Both the position numbers and the translations under genes were made by a program. 64,000 bases of DNA from Dehalococcoidia bacterium. GTDB lineage: Bacteria; Chloroflexota; Dehalococcoidia; Lucifugimonadales; Australimonadaceae. The notes below the pieces were generated by a model that saw only the letters and a list, made by a program, of their open reading frames with translations, did not search any database and was not told where the DNA came from. The stretch covers positions 1-64,000 of the forward strand of contig JAJEFD010000009.1 in NCBI GenBank assembly GCA_022820645.1, in the 5' to 3' direction. Shown piece after piece: positions 18,068 through 27,400 of this stretch (its first letter is position 1; each line of letters opens with the position of its first letter).

Positions 18068-19813
18068 ATGGCGACGGCCACCCAGGTAGCACGGAGAGTC
18101 TTACCGGGACGCTTTGCGAACCTGGAGCCGCAGTACGTCATCTTCGTCGGCGGGCTGGGACTCATCCTCGCGCTGCTGGTTATCGCGCCGCTGGCCATCC
18201 TGCTGTTCTACAGCCTGTGGAGCGTCGGGCCGGTGGACGACGGCGGCTCGTTCACGCTGGAGAACTACCGCAAGACGTTCCTCTCCAGCACGACGTATGA
18301 GTTGCTGTTCAACACCGCCGTGTTCGGCATCGGCTCCGTTGCCGTTGGTCTGGCTTTCGGCGTGTCGCTGGCGTGGGTGGTGGAGCGCACGAACGCTCCG
18401 TTCCGCAACTTCGCGTTCGTTGTCGCCATCATCACGGCGGGCATCCCCCCGCTCCTCTACGCGATGGCGTGGGTGTTCCTGCTCAACCCGCGCACCGGCG
18501 TGTTCAACATCCCGTTCACGCAGTGGCTGGACTGGGACAAGGGCATCTTCAACCCCTACACGCTGGGCACGCTCGTTGTCGTGGAGGCATTCCGGCTCAC
18601 GCCGACCATCTTCCTCATGGTGGTTGGGCTGTTCCGCAGCATGGACCCGGCGCTGGAAGAGGCGGCTTCAACGTCCGGCGCCAACACAGCCACGACCGTT
18701 CGAAAGGTGACGCTGCCGGTCATGCTCCCCGGCCTGTTGGGCGTCATCATCTTCGTCGGCACCGCGACGATCGGCCTGTTCGAGTTGCCGGCCATACTGG
18801 GGATGCCGGGCGGCATCCACGTATTCGCCACGCGCATCTACATCGCGATGGACACCACGCCGCGCGACTATGGCCTCGCAACGAGCCTGGGCACCGTTGC
18901 TGCGCTGATTGGCATCGTCGGCATCTACTACTACCACCGCGTCACGCGGGTGCAGCAGAAGTTCGCCACGATAACAGGCAAGGGCTACCGCCCGCGCCGC
19001 ATGGACCTGGGCAAATACCGCCCGTGGGCCGGAGCGGCGATCATCGGGTACTTTCTCCTGATGGTTGTACTGCCGTCTATCGTATTGATCTACGCGAGCA
19101 CGCAGACCTTCTTCAGGCCTCCTTCTCTCTCTGCCATCCAGGACGGAAGCCTCGAGGCATACCGGGAGATATTCGGGCAGGAGGCGTTCTGGATCGGGCT
19201 GAGGAACTCGCTCATGCTCATCGCGACGGTGCCTATCGCCACGATACTTCTGTCGGCGGTCGTCTCGTGGATCGTCGTGCGTTCCAAAGCGCCCGGCCGC
19301 GGCATACTCGACACGCTCGCGTTCGTGCCGTTCACCGCGCCGAGCATCGTGTTCGGACTGGCCTTCCTGCTCATCGCGTTCTGGGTGGACTGGATACCGG
19401 TCTATGGCACGATATGGCTCATCGTCATCGTTCACGTGGCGCGCTTCCTCGCCTACGGCACGCGGGCGACGAACGGCGCGATGTTCCAGTTGCACAAGGA
19501 GCTGGAGGAGGCAGGGTCGGTGAGCGGTGTCGGCTGGCTCACGGTGTTCCGCCAGATAACGCTGCGCCTGCTCGTGCCATCGCTGATCGCGGGGTGGCTC
19601 TGGGTGGCCATCCATAGCGGACGCGAGCTGTCCATGGCGCTGCTGCTCAGCACCCGCGACAGCCAGATCCTCTCGCTCGTCGCATGGGGCGCGTGGGAGA
19701 ACGGACGGAGCAACGAGGCCGCCGCGATCGGCATGATCCTGATGGTGATGATGACCATCATCGTTGTCCTGGCGAGGCTGGTGACGCTGCGTCTTTCGAG
19801 AGAACAGGGTTAG
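18068..19813 (+). CDS. ABC transporter permease, double BPD_transp_1 (iron/FbpB type)
   Basis: 581 aa; EEAASTSGANTATTVRKVTLP and EEAGSVSGVGWLTVFRQITL EAA loops. Confidence 0.88.
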   Translation: MATATQVARRVLPGRFANLEPQYVIFVGGLGLILALLVIAPLAILLFYSLWSVGPVDDGGSFTLENYRKTFLSSTTYELLFNTAVFGIGSVAVGLAFGVSLAWVVERTNAPFRNFAFVVAIITAGIPPLLYAMAWVFLLNPRTGVFNIPFTQWLDWDKGIFNPYTLGTLVVVEAFRLTPTIFLMVVGLFRSMDPALEEAASTSGANTATTVRKVTLPVMLPGLLGVIIFVGTATIGLFELPAILGMPGGIHVFATRIYIAMDTTPRDYGLATSLGTVAALIGIVGIYYYHRVTRVQQKFATITGKGYRPRRMDLGKYRPWAGAAIIGYFLLMVVLPSIVLIYASTQTFFRPPSLSAIQDGSLEAYREIFGQEAFWIGLRNSLMLIATVPIATILLSAVVSWIVVRSKAPGRGILDTLAFVPFTAPSIVFGLAFLLIAFWVDWIPVYGTIWLIVIVHVARFLAYGTRATNGAMFQLHKELEEAGSVSGVGWLTVFRQITLRLLVPSLIAGWLWVAIHSGRELSMALLLSTRDSQILSLVAWGAWENGRSNEAAAIGMILMVMMTIIVVLARLVTLRLSREQG

Positions 19814-19822
19814 GGAGAACGT

Positions 19823-20995
19823 ATGGCTGCTACGGTACGAGTCACGGATCTGGAGAAGCAGTACGCCACGGACGAGGGAGCGGTCAACGCCGTTCGCGGC
19901 GTGTCGTTCGAGGTGGAGCACGGCGAGTTCTTCACGCTGCTCGGCCCGTCCGGCTGCGGCAAGTCGACCACGCTCCGGTGCATCGCCGGGCTCGAGAAGG
20001 CGAACGGCGGCGAGATCGTGATCGACGACCTCGTGGTCATCTCCCGGAGCGGCGCGCACGTCCCGGCGCACCAGCGCCCCATCGGCATGGTGTTCCAGTC
20101 CTACGCCATCTGGCCGCACATGGACGTGTTTGACAACGTGGCGTTCCCCATCTCGCAGGGCAAGGGCAAGCTGCCCAAGGCCGAGGTGCGCGAGCGCGTG
20201 CTGGAGGCGCTGAGCCTGGTGCGGCTCGACGGCCTGGAGCGGCGGCCTGCGCCGCAGCTCTCCGGTGGCCAGCAGCAGCGGCTCGCGCTCGCACGGGCGC
20301 TCGTGCGGCAGCCGAAGGCGCTGCTGCTCGACGAGCCGCTCTCCAACCTCGACGCGAAGCTGCGCGACGACATGCGCGTCGAGTTGAAGACGCTCACCGA
20401 GCGGCTGAACATCACCACGCTGTTCGTGACGCACGACCAGCTGGAGGCGTTGACGCTCTCCGACAAGATAGCCGTGATGCGGGACGGCGAGATCGTCCAG
20501 CTCGGCGGGCCGAAGGACATCTACGACGACCCGAACTCGCGGTTCACGGCGGAGTTCATCGGCACGACCAACCTGCTCGAGGGGACGGTCGCCAGCCGCG
20601 AGGGCAACGTGATGCGCGTCGAGACGCCGCAGGGGACGATCAACTGCGCCGCGGTCGAACTGGTCGAGCCGGGCGACAGCGCGGCCATCGCCATCCGTCC
20701 CGCGAACATCGGCGTTTCAACCGAGCGGCGCGAGGCCGACAACGTCATCGAGGGCGAGGTCGAGACCGTGGTCTTCCTCGGCGACTCGGTGGACTGCCGC
20801 GTGGACGTCGGCGGTGCGGTCATCCGTGCTTTCGTTCACGCATCGCAGCCGATCACTCGCGGCGACCGTGTGTTCCTGGCGATGAACGCCGGGGACTGCC
20901 GACTGCTCCCGGCGGAAGCGGCGTTCGTCGAGGCGGAAGAGGGCGGCGGGCCGTCCATGCAGGTGTCGGCGGGGGCGCCGCCCTCAGTGGCGTAA
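19823..20995 (+). CDS. ABC transporter ATP-binding protein (FbpC/PotA type)
   Basis: GPSGCGKST; QLSGGQQQRLALARAL; LLLDEPLSNLDAKLR; C-terminal TOBE-like region. Confidence 0.93.
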   Translation: MAATVRVTDLEKQYATDEGAVNAVRGVSFEVEHGEFFTLLGPSGCGKSTTLRCIAGLEKANGGEIVIDDLVVISRSGAHVPAHQRPIGMVFQSYAIWPHMDVFDNVAFPISQGKGKLPKAEVRERVLEALSLVRLDGLERRPAPQLSGGQQQRLALARALVRQPKALLLDEPLSNLDAKLRDDMRVELKTLTERLNITTLFVTHDQLEALTLSDKIAVMRDGEIVQLGGPKDIYDDPNSRFTAEFIGTTNLLEGTVASREGNVMRVETPQGTINCAAVELVEPGDSAAIAIRPANIGVSTERREADNVIEGEVETVVFLGDSVDCRVDVGGAVIRAFVHASQPITRGDRVFLAMNAGDCRLLPAEAAFVEAEEGGGPSMQVSAGAPPSVA

Positions 20996-21075
20996 GGGGT
21001 ACCCTCACCCCCAGCTCCGCCGGTTCACCCTCACCCGCCGCTGCGCGGCGACCTCTCCCCTCAAGGGAGAGGGGC

Positions 21076-22173
21076 TCAGACCTCGCGGGCGCGGAAGCCG
21101 TAGAAGCGCTCGGCGTTCTCGTGGAGGACCATCGCCTTCTCGGCGGCGGTGAGGTCGGCCTCCAGCACTTCCTCGATCTCGTGGCGGACGCTCTCGCGGT
21201 TCACCTCGTGCGGGAAGTCGGACGAGTACATGAACGCCTCCGCTCCCGCGACCTTGATCGCGTACGGGAGCGAGAACTCCCCGCCCTCGCAGCCGACGTA
21301 GATGCGACCCTCGCGCACCTGCCGCACGGTGTAGTCGAAGATCGACTCGCCGTCCAGCAGCCGGATGTACTTCGCGTCCGGGTCGAACGGGATGTGAGTG
21401 GCCCAGGACTCGTCGAGCCGTTCGAGGCAGAGCAGGAACCAGGAGACGCCGCCCTCCAGGAAGCCGACGCGGATGCCGGGGAACTTGTCGTAGATGCCGT
21501 TCATGAGGATGCCGGCGAACGAGATCATGATGCCGAACGGGTGGCCGAGGCCGTGGACGGCGGGGTAGATGTTCATGTCGTCCAGCCCCATGCCGCTGTG
21601 GCAGCCGCCGTGGATGCCCAGGCAGCAGCCGAGGCGCTCCGCCTCCTCGAAGACGGGCCAGTACTCCGGCGAGCCGACGTGCGCCTTGAGACCGGTGGAG
21701 GGCAGCATCGCGCCGACGAAGCCGAGTTCCTCGACCGCGCGGCGCAACTCAGCGACCGCGGCGACGGGGTCCTGCATGGGGATGAGGGCCATGCCCTTGA
21801 AGCGGGAGTCGTTCTGCATGTAGGCGTCGTAGACCCAGTCGTTGTAGGCGCGGCAGACCGCTATCGCCCAATCGATGGAGACGATCTTGCCGTAGGCGAG
21901 GGCGGAGGTGGGGTAGAGGACAGATGCGCTGATGCCGGCTGCGCCCATGAAGCGCTTCCAGCCCTCGGTGCCGGAGCGCTCGAACGAGCCAGGCGGCAGC
22001 TGGACGAGCGACGCCGAGTGGAGGTGGTCGAGCGGCGGGAAGAGCCTCCCCAATTCGAACGGCCCGCGCTCGCGGTAGCCGGGCGGCATGAGGGCGCTGA
22101 TGCCCTCCGGGTCCTCGAAGAGGTGCCCGTCCGCGTCGATGATGGTTTCCAGGTCAACGCTCTTGGTTGCCAT
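21076..22173 (-). CDS. Amidohydrolase family protein (PF04909-like)
   Basis: IIDADGHLFEDPEGISALMPPGYRER...LGIHGGCHSG...GRIYVGCEGGE...MYSSDFPHEV. Confidence 0.85.
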   Translation of the reverse strand: MATKSVDLETIIDADGHLFEDPEGISALMPPGYRERGPFELGRLFPPLDHLHSASLVQLPPGSFERSGTEGWKRFMGAAGISASVLYPTSALAYGKIVSIDWAIAVCRAYNDWVYDAYMQNDSRFKGMALIPMQDPVAAVAELRRAVEELGFVGAMLPSTGLKAHVGSPEYWPVFEEAERLGCCLGIHGGCHSGMGLDDMNIYPAVHGLGHPFGIMISFAGILMNGIYDKFPGIRVGFLEGGVSWFLLCLERLDESWATHIPFDPDAKYIRLLDGESIFDYTVRQVREGRIYVGCEGGEFSLPYAIKVAGAEAFMYSSDFPHEVNRESVRHEIEEVLEADLTAAEKAMVLHENAERFYGFRAREV

Positions 22174-22266
22174 GAGGTGCTCCTCCTGCGCTCATGCCGG
22201 TCTGCTGCGGGGAGTATAGGCGACCCCGCGCCCCGCCGCGAGCGTGGGCGGTCCGATCGTCCTGCG

Positions 22267-22296
22267 GGTAACATTCGGTAACAATTGGTAACATGC
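22267..22296. repeat. Three 10-bp direct repeats GGTAACAnnn
   Basis: GGTAACATTC-GGTAACAATT-GGTAACATGC. Confidence 0.7.
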
Positions 22297-22416
22297 CACG
22301 CTCCTGGCGGGAGGGCTGCCAGAGGCTTCGCAGCCGGAACCATGGTAGGGCGGGTGGCCTCGACCGCGAAAGGGGCGGGTGTCAGCAATCTCACATCGAT
22401 GGACAGGATGAACAGG

Positions 22417-22539
22417 ATGGAAGCGATTGACCTGTCGAGGCTCGGCGGACTGCGAGACAAGATATCCCCGGACGCTCCCCCGTTCGACATCCGCAAGTTC
22501 CGGGACGAAGGGTATGACCCCGCGGCATATCGGGATTGA
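22417..22539 (+). CDS. Small antitoxin-like ORF (tentative)
   Basis: MEAIDLSRLGGLRDKISPDAPPFDIRKFRDEGYDPAAYRD; overlaps the start of a PIN-like reading frame. Confidence 0.3.
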   Translation: MEAIDLSRLGGLRDKISPDAPPFDIRKFRDEGYDPAAYRD

Positions 22540-22630
22540 TACCTCTATTCTCGTAGGGCTGTCACTGGGGATCCTCCCGACGCTCACGCTGGACAGGCAG
22601 ATGCCCCGCTGTCCGGCACGCAACTGCCCC
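22514..22630 (+). pseudogene. Possible remnant of a PIN-domain (VapC-like) toxin with the core deleted
   Basis: MTPRHIGIDTSILVGL joined to LPTLTLDRQMPRCP: typical N- and C-terminal PIN strands without the middle. Confidence 0.4.
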
Positions 22631-22686
22631 AGGGATTGGGGCCGTCACTCCAGCGGAGGCTGGAGTCCAGGGGTGGGCGGTGGGTC

Positions 22687-22730
22687 TGTCATGCCGAGCG
22701 TAGCTGAGGCATCTCTCGGGAGGCAGGCTG
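22687..22730. repeat. Partial copy of a dispersed TGTCATGC(C/T)GAGCG repeat
   Basis: TGTCATGCCGAGCGTAGCTGAGGCATCTCTCGGGAGGCAGGC, resembles 35136-35250. Confidence 0.6.
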
Positions 22731-22851
22731 CTTTATCACACCTCGCGTGGCGGACCCACCGTTAACAGGCCGCGTGGGGCACGCCTGCTACCATGCTCCG
22801 CGTTCACCCCCATCCCCCATCAAGGGGGAAGGGGCTAGGCAGGGCTGCGAG

Positions 22852-22871
22852 GTTCCTGCCTGCGCAGGAAC
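22852..22871. repeat. Short palindromic intergenic repeat
   Basis: GTTCCTGC-CTGC-GCAGGAAC. Confidence 0.6.
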
Positions 22872-22940
22872 GAGGGCCCGGCTGGAGGAACGACGTAGTT
22901 GTATCCTGTTCGGAGCCGCTTGCGCTTCCGGAGTCCGCGA

Positions 22941-23654
22941 ATGTCCAATCTGACGAACGAGTTCGGCCAACCCATCGGTTCCGCCGTGCCCGACTGGATG
23001 CCGCCTGCGCGTCCTGAGCGAACGACGATGCAGGGAGCGTACTGCACCGTGGAGCCGTTCGATATCGACTCGCATGTGCCGGACCTGTTCGAGGCACTGT
23101 GCGCGATCGAACCGGACTGGACGTACCTGCCGTACGGCCCGTTCGCAGACCTCGCCGCGTTCCGAGAGTGGGTGCAGGAGCGGTGCCTCGGAGACGACCC
23201 GCTGTTCTACACGGTTCCGGACAGCGAGACCGGGAAGACCGGTGGGGTGGCGAGCCTGATGCGCATCACTCCCCAGTCAGGGACGATAGAGGTGGGGCAT
23301 ATCCACCTCGGGCCGACCCTGAAGGGGAGCCGGGCAGCCACCGAGGCGATGTTCCTGCTCATGGAGTATGCTTTCTCGCTCGGGTACCGGCGTTACGAAT
23401 GGAAGTGCGACGCGCTGAATGCGCCTTCTCGGAACGCGGCGCTCCGGCTGGGATTCACGTTCGAGGGCACCTTTCGGCAGGCGACCGTTTACAAGGGACG
23501 CAATCGCGATACGGACTGGTTCTCCATCACTGACGCCGAGTGGCCCCGCCTCCAGGAAGGGTTCAGGCGCTGGCTCGACCCCGATAATTTCGCCAGTGGC
23601 CGTCAGCGTCGCCGGTTGCAGGAGTGCGTGGCGTTCGGGCTACTGCACTCCTGA
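22941..23654 (+). CDS. GNAT family N-acetyltransferase
   Basis: EVGHIHLGPTLKGSRAATEAMFLLMEYAFSLGYRRYEWKCDALNAPSRNAALRLGFTFEGTFRQATVYKGRNRDTDWFSI. Confidence 0.88.
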   Translation: MSNLTNEFGQPIGSAVPDWMPPARPERTTMQGAYCTVEPFDIDSHVPDLFEALCAIEPDWTYLPYGPFADLAAFREWVQERCLGDDPLFYTVPDSETGKTGGVASLMRITPQSGTIEVGHIHLGPTLKGSRAATEAMFLLMEYAFSLGYRRYEWKCDALNAPSRNAALRLGFTFEGTFRQATVYKGRNRDTDWFSITDAEWPRLQEGFRRWLDPDNFASGRQRRRLQECVAFGLLHS

Positions 23655-23798
23655 CGAGTCGATGGCCGTGTGGTAGACATAGAGCGTTATGTGTTTCTTC
23701 AAGCGTCTGTCAGGACCCACGTATGTGACGCTCGAGATGGATAGCCCACGGAGAACGAGCGCGATGCAGCCGAGTACCGAGGCGCATACCTGCTGCTC

Positions 23799-24074
23799 AT
23801 GGAGAACATCCGCATGCGGCTGAGCATCTCTACGTTGGACCCGCTCTCCAACGAATACAGCCATCGCGTCAGGGCACGCGTCCGGTACACAACCGAGTCG
23901 CTGCGGCCGCACCGGATCGCATCGTTCGAGGAGTTCGAGCAACACACGCCGTACCAGAAGGGCTGGGTGGTGGTGAACCGGCTCTCGGTGCATCCTGAGG
24001 ACGTGGACAAGGCAGTCCATCTGTTGGGGAAGGCGGGCATAGAGGCGAAGAAGGAGCCTCCGTCCCAGTGGTGA
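23799..24074 (+). CDS. Hypothetical protein (91 aa)
   Basis: Open frame with protein-like composition; no recognised motif. Confidence 0.35.
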   Translation: MENIRMRLSISTLDPLSNEYSHRVRARVRYTTESLRPHRIASFEEFEQHTPYQKGWVVVNRLSVHPEDVDKAVHLLGKAGIEAKKEPPSQW

Positions 24075-24199
24075 CACCAGGCACCGCCCGACGCCACCCC
24101 GGTTCACCCCCATCCCTGCATCAAGCGCGGGGCAGGCTCTAACCTTCCCCCGTCGATGGGGGAACTTTCCCCACCGCGTGACCTGCCCCGTCACTCTGA

Positions 24200-24218
24200 A
24201 TTCCCGCGGTGCGGGAAT
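24200..24218. repeat. dRS3-like palindrome ATTCCCGC-N3-GCGGGAAT
   Basis: Perfect 8-bp arms; related to 35357-35376. Confidence 0.65.
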
Positions 24219-24436
24219 GACGGGGGGTGCGCCCTCGCACTTCTCATACACCCGCACGCTTATCGCATTGAGGGACGCGCTTCGGTGCCGGAGAATCGGT
24301 TGCCAACATAGGTTCACTCACGGTTCGCCCAGTCCCCCACGGCGGACCAGGCGGGTGGCGCAGGGGCCTGAAGAGCGAGCCCCTGCGGCATCCGAACATA
24401 CGATCCCGACGCGAGTTCCGTGTCCCCAGGAGCAGC

Positions 24437-27400
24437 GTGAGACACCTGACCGTATCCGTCCCCGGCGCTTCGACCCGTATCCTCTTGCCAGCGTTCATGG
24501 CGGCAGCCTTCCTGCTGCTGTTGCTGCTGCCCACGTTCGGGCAATCTACCTTCAACCGCACGGACGGGAAGATCAGCATCGGCGGCCTCAGCGTCGGCGT
24601 GTTCGACGACATCCAGGATGCCCAGTTCCAGAAGAACGCGCTGACGCCCTACACGGACGGGACGGTCGTCTACCTTCCCCTGGCAAATCCCAGCACCTAC
24701 CTGGGGACGCGGGGCTCACACCTCAAGGGCGATATCGCGTACCTCGCAACCGGGTTGGTCTCGCCACAACACACCTTCTTCGGCGGGAGGCTCTGGGTTT
24801 CCAACAACCGGGTGAACGACTTCGACGACCCGGCCACGACGGGCGTGGACGAAAGCCTCGTCGAAGGCGCCTACAACACCATCCTCATCGCTGCGGAGAA
24901 GGACAGTGTGACGCCGGCGCCGGATGCGAACGGCTGTGCGGTTGCGACGGTGCGGAACCCGCGCGCCAACGATTCCATCGCGGTGCAGATGGCCGAGGCG
25001 AGCGTTTCGGACGGGATCACGTACTACCAGGCGTTCGTGCGTGTCCTCGATCCGTTGGAAGAGAACCACGACGGCACGCTTGCCCACGAGTCGAGCGACT
25101 CCGGCCCGGCGTGCGCGGACTACACGACGGGCGTTATTCATGCGAATACCGCTGCCATCCTCGCGCGGCACGGCGACCGCATCACGATAGAGGTGGAGGG
25201 CGCTGGAGAGGTGACGGTGGACGTGGACGGCAAGGGGCCGGACGTGACCGGCATCACGCCGGAGGACCTGAGTTACGTGCGTTCCAGCAGCCTCCATTAC
25301 TCGTTCACGGTGCGCGACAACGACGCGGGCCTGCGCCACGACGGCGAGAGCATCATCTCCAGCGACGGCGACTACACGGAGGTGAACCGGGACAAAGACC
25401 ACGACACCACCGGCGAGCCGCTCTCGGTCGGCTCCTCCGGGGGACAGATCAGCACGAACGGGGAGGCCGCGGAGATAGACCTGAAGGTGTGGCCCAGGGG
25501 CGCCGACCGCAACGCTGCGGACGACATCACGGAAACGGGGAGCTGGACGCTCCAGGGGAACACGCCGGGAGTCGCGTACTCGTTCTCGGCGGACGGCGGC
25601 AACACGGACGAGGGTGTGTACCTCATGGAGGTGTCCGCCTATGACCGCGCCGGCAACAGGACGGTGACCGAAGCGCCGGACGACGAATACCCGGGCCCGT
25701 ACGCGTTCACCGTGGACGACACGGACCCGTCGGTGGTGCAGGCGTGGACCGGCATCGCGTACGACCCGGACCTCACGATGATGGGCAAGGTCGTACAAGG
25801 GGAGGTCGCCGACCGTTCATGGATCATGGTGGAGTTCAACGAGCCGGTGCGTACGGGTATCGACCCGGACCGGATCCGGGTCGCCGACCACGAGGTGGTC
25901 AGCGTTTTCCAACCGAACTACGCGCCGTCGTTCGTGAGGATCGTCGACAGCAGCGGCACGAACACGTTGCCGGCGGGGACGCAGCGACCGACGTTCGCGC
26001 CGCCCGTGCTCCGCGCCGCGGCCTCGCTCGCGCCCCAGGCGCAGGTGTGCACGGACCCCTCCACCGACGGGATAACCGGCCTCGGTTTCGATTACGACGA
26101 GACCACGGGCAACGCCACGATCTCCTGGAACCGGCTCAGCAACGCCGACTGCGACGGCTACCGGCTCGCCATCCTCTCGGGGCGGGCGGTGCTGTTCATC
26201 GCAGACCTGGAGCGGCCCGCTTCCGGGACGACCGTGTCCTTCAGCATACCGAGGGCGTCCGAACTGGGGCGGTACATCGAGGCCGACGCCGGGGACTCGG
26301 ACTCGGAGGACCTGACCATCCTGGCAGGGCTGCGGTACGCCTCCGTAGCCGCAAACACGGACAAATTCGGACGCAGGACGGCGAGCGCGACCGTGGACCT
26401 CGCCGGCCTGACAGCGCCAACGGCGGCGGTGACCGGCAGCGTGGTTGCGCCGTTCCTGCTGCACCCGGCGTCGGCGCCCGCGGTGCTGCCGGCGATCGCG
26501 GCGAGCGACGCCTCGCTCGAGTGCGGCTTCACCTCCGGGGACCCTTCCTGGGATGAAGTCGTGTTCTCCTTCACGCACACCCCGTTGACGGTCGGCGGGT
26601 GGGAGCTCGTGGGGTACTACCGGCAGCTCTTCTACCCGCCCGACTACAGCACCGACGACCTGAACCGCCTCTTCGACTACACCGCGGTCGGGGCGGACGG
26701 CTGGGAGACGAGCGTGAGCTTCCAGCACTACTACAACTCGAGCCCGGAGGTGTACAACGCCAAAGGGGAAGTCGTGGCGGTGTACCGGAAGGACGGCAGG
26801 ACGCTCGCGGGCGCGGTGCGGACCGTCGGATGCACCGGCAGTTCGGTCACCAACCCGAACGTGGACAGGAGCCCGCCGCTGCTCCAGACGGCAGCGGTCA
26901 GCGGCACGACGCTCAGGCTGACCTACAACGAGGCGCTGGACGGCGGCTCGACACCGGACGGTAACGCGTTCGACGTCCGCGTGGACGGGGCGCAGCGCGC
27001 GGTCGACGGGGTGTCGGTGATCGGCAGGCAGGTGGCGCTCACGCTGGGCTCGCCGGTCACGGCCGGGGAGTTCGTTACGCTCAGCTATACGAAGCCGGGC
27101 GCCAACCCGATCCAGGACATCGCCGGGAACGACGCGTTCAGCTTCCGGCTCTGGCCCGTCTCGAACGTCCTGGGAGGGGGGAACAACGCCGCCTACGTCG
27201 TCGACATAACGGGCCTCACCCACGCAGAGGCGCTGGCAGACCTGGGATACTGGCCGGTAGACATCAACGGCGACAAGATCGACGACGCGCGCACGCGCAT
27301 CTACATCGAACTCGCGCGCGAGCTGAAGGCGGACGAGACGCCGGAGGTGACGATCTTCGCCGGCGCCGTCCTCGACCTCGCGGGCAATGCCAGCGCCACC

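Noticed and set aside
14167-20434. Very long antisense ORFs over the transporter genes (e.g. 14167-16125 at 652 aa, 18668-20434 at 588 aa)
   Set aside because: They lie opposite clear ABC transporter genes, are rich in R/H/D/E/Q with no motif, and are expected from codon bias in high-GC DNA.
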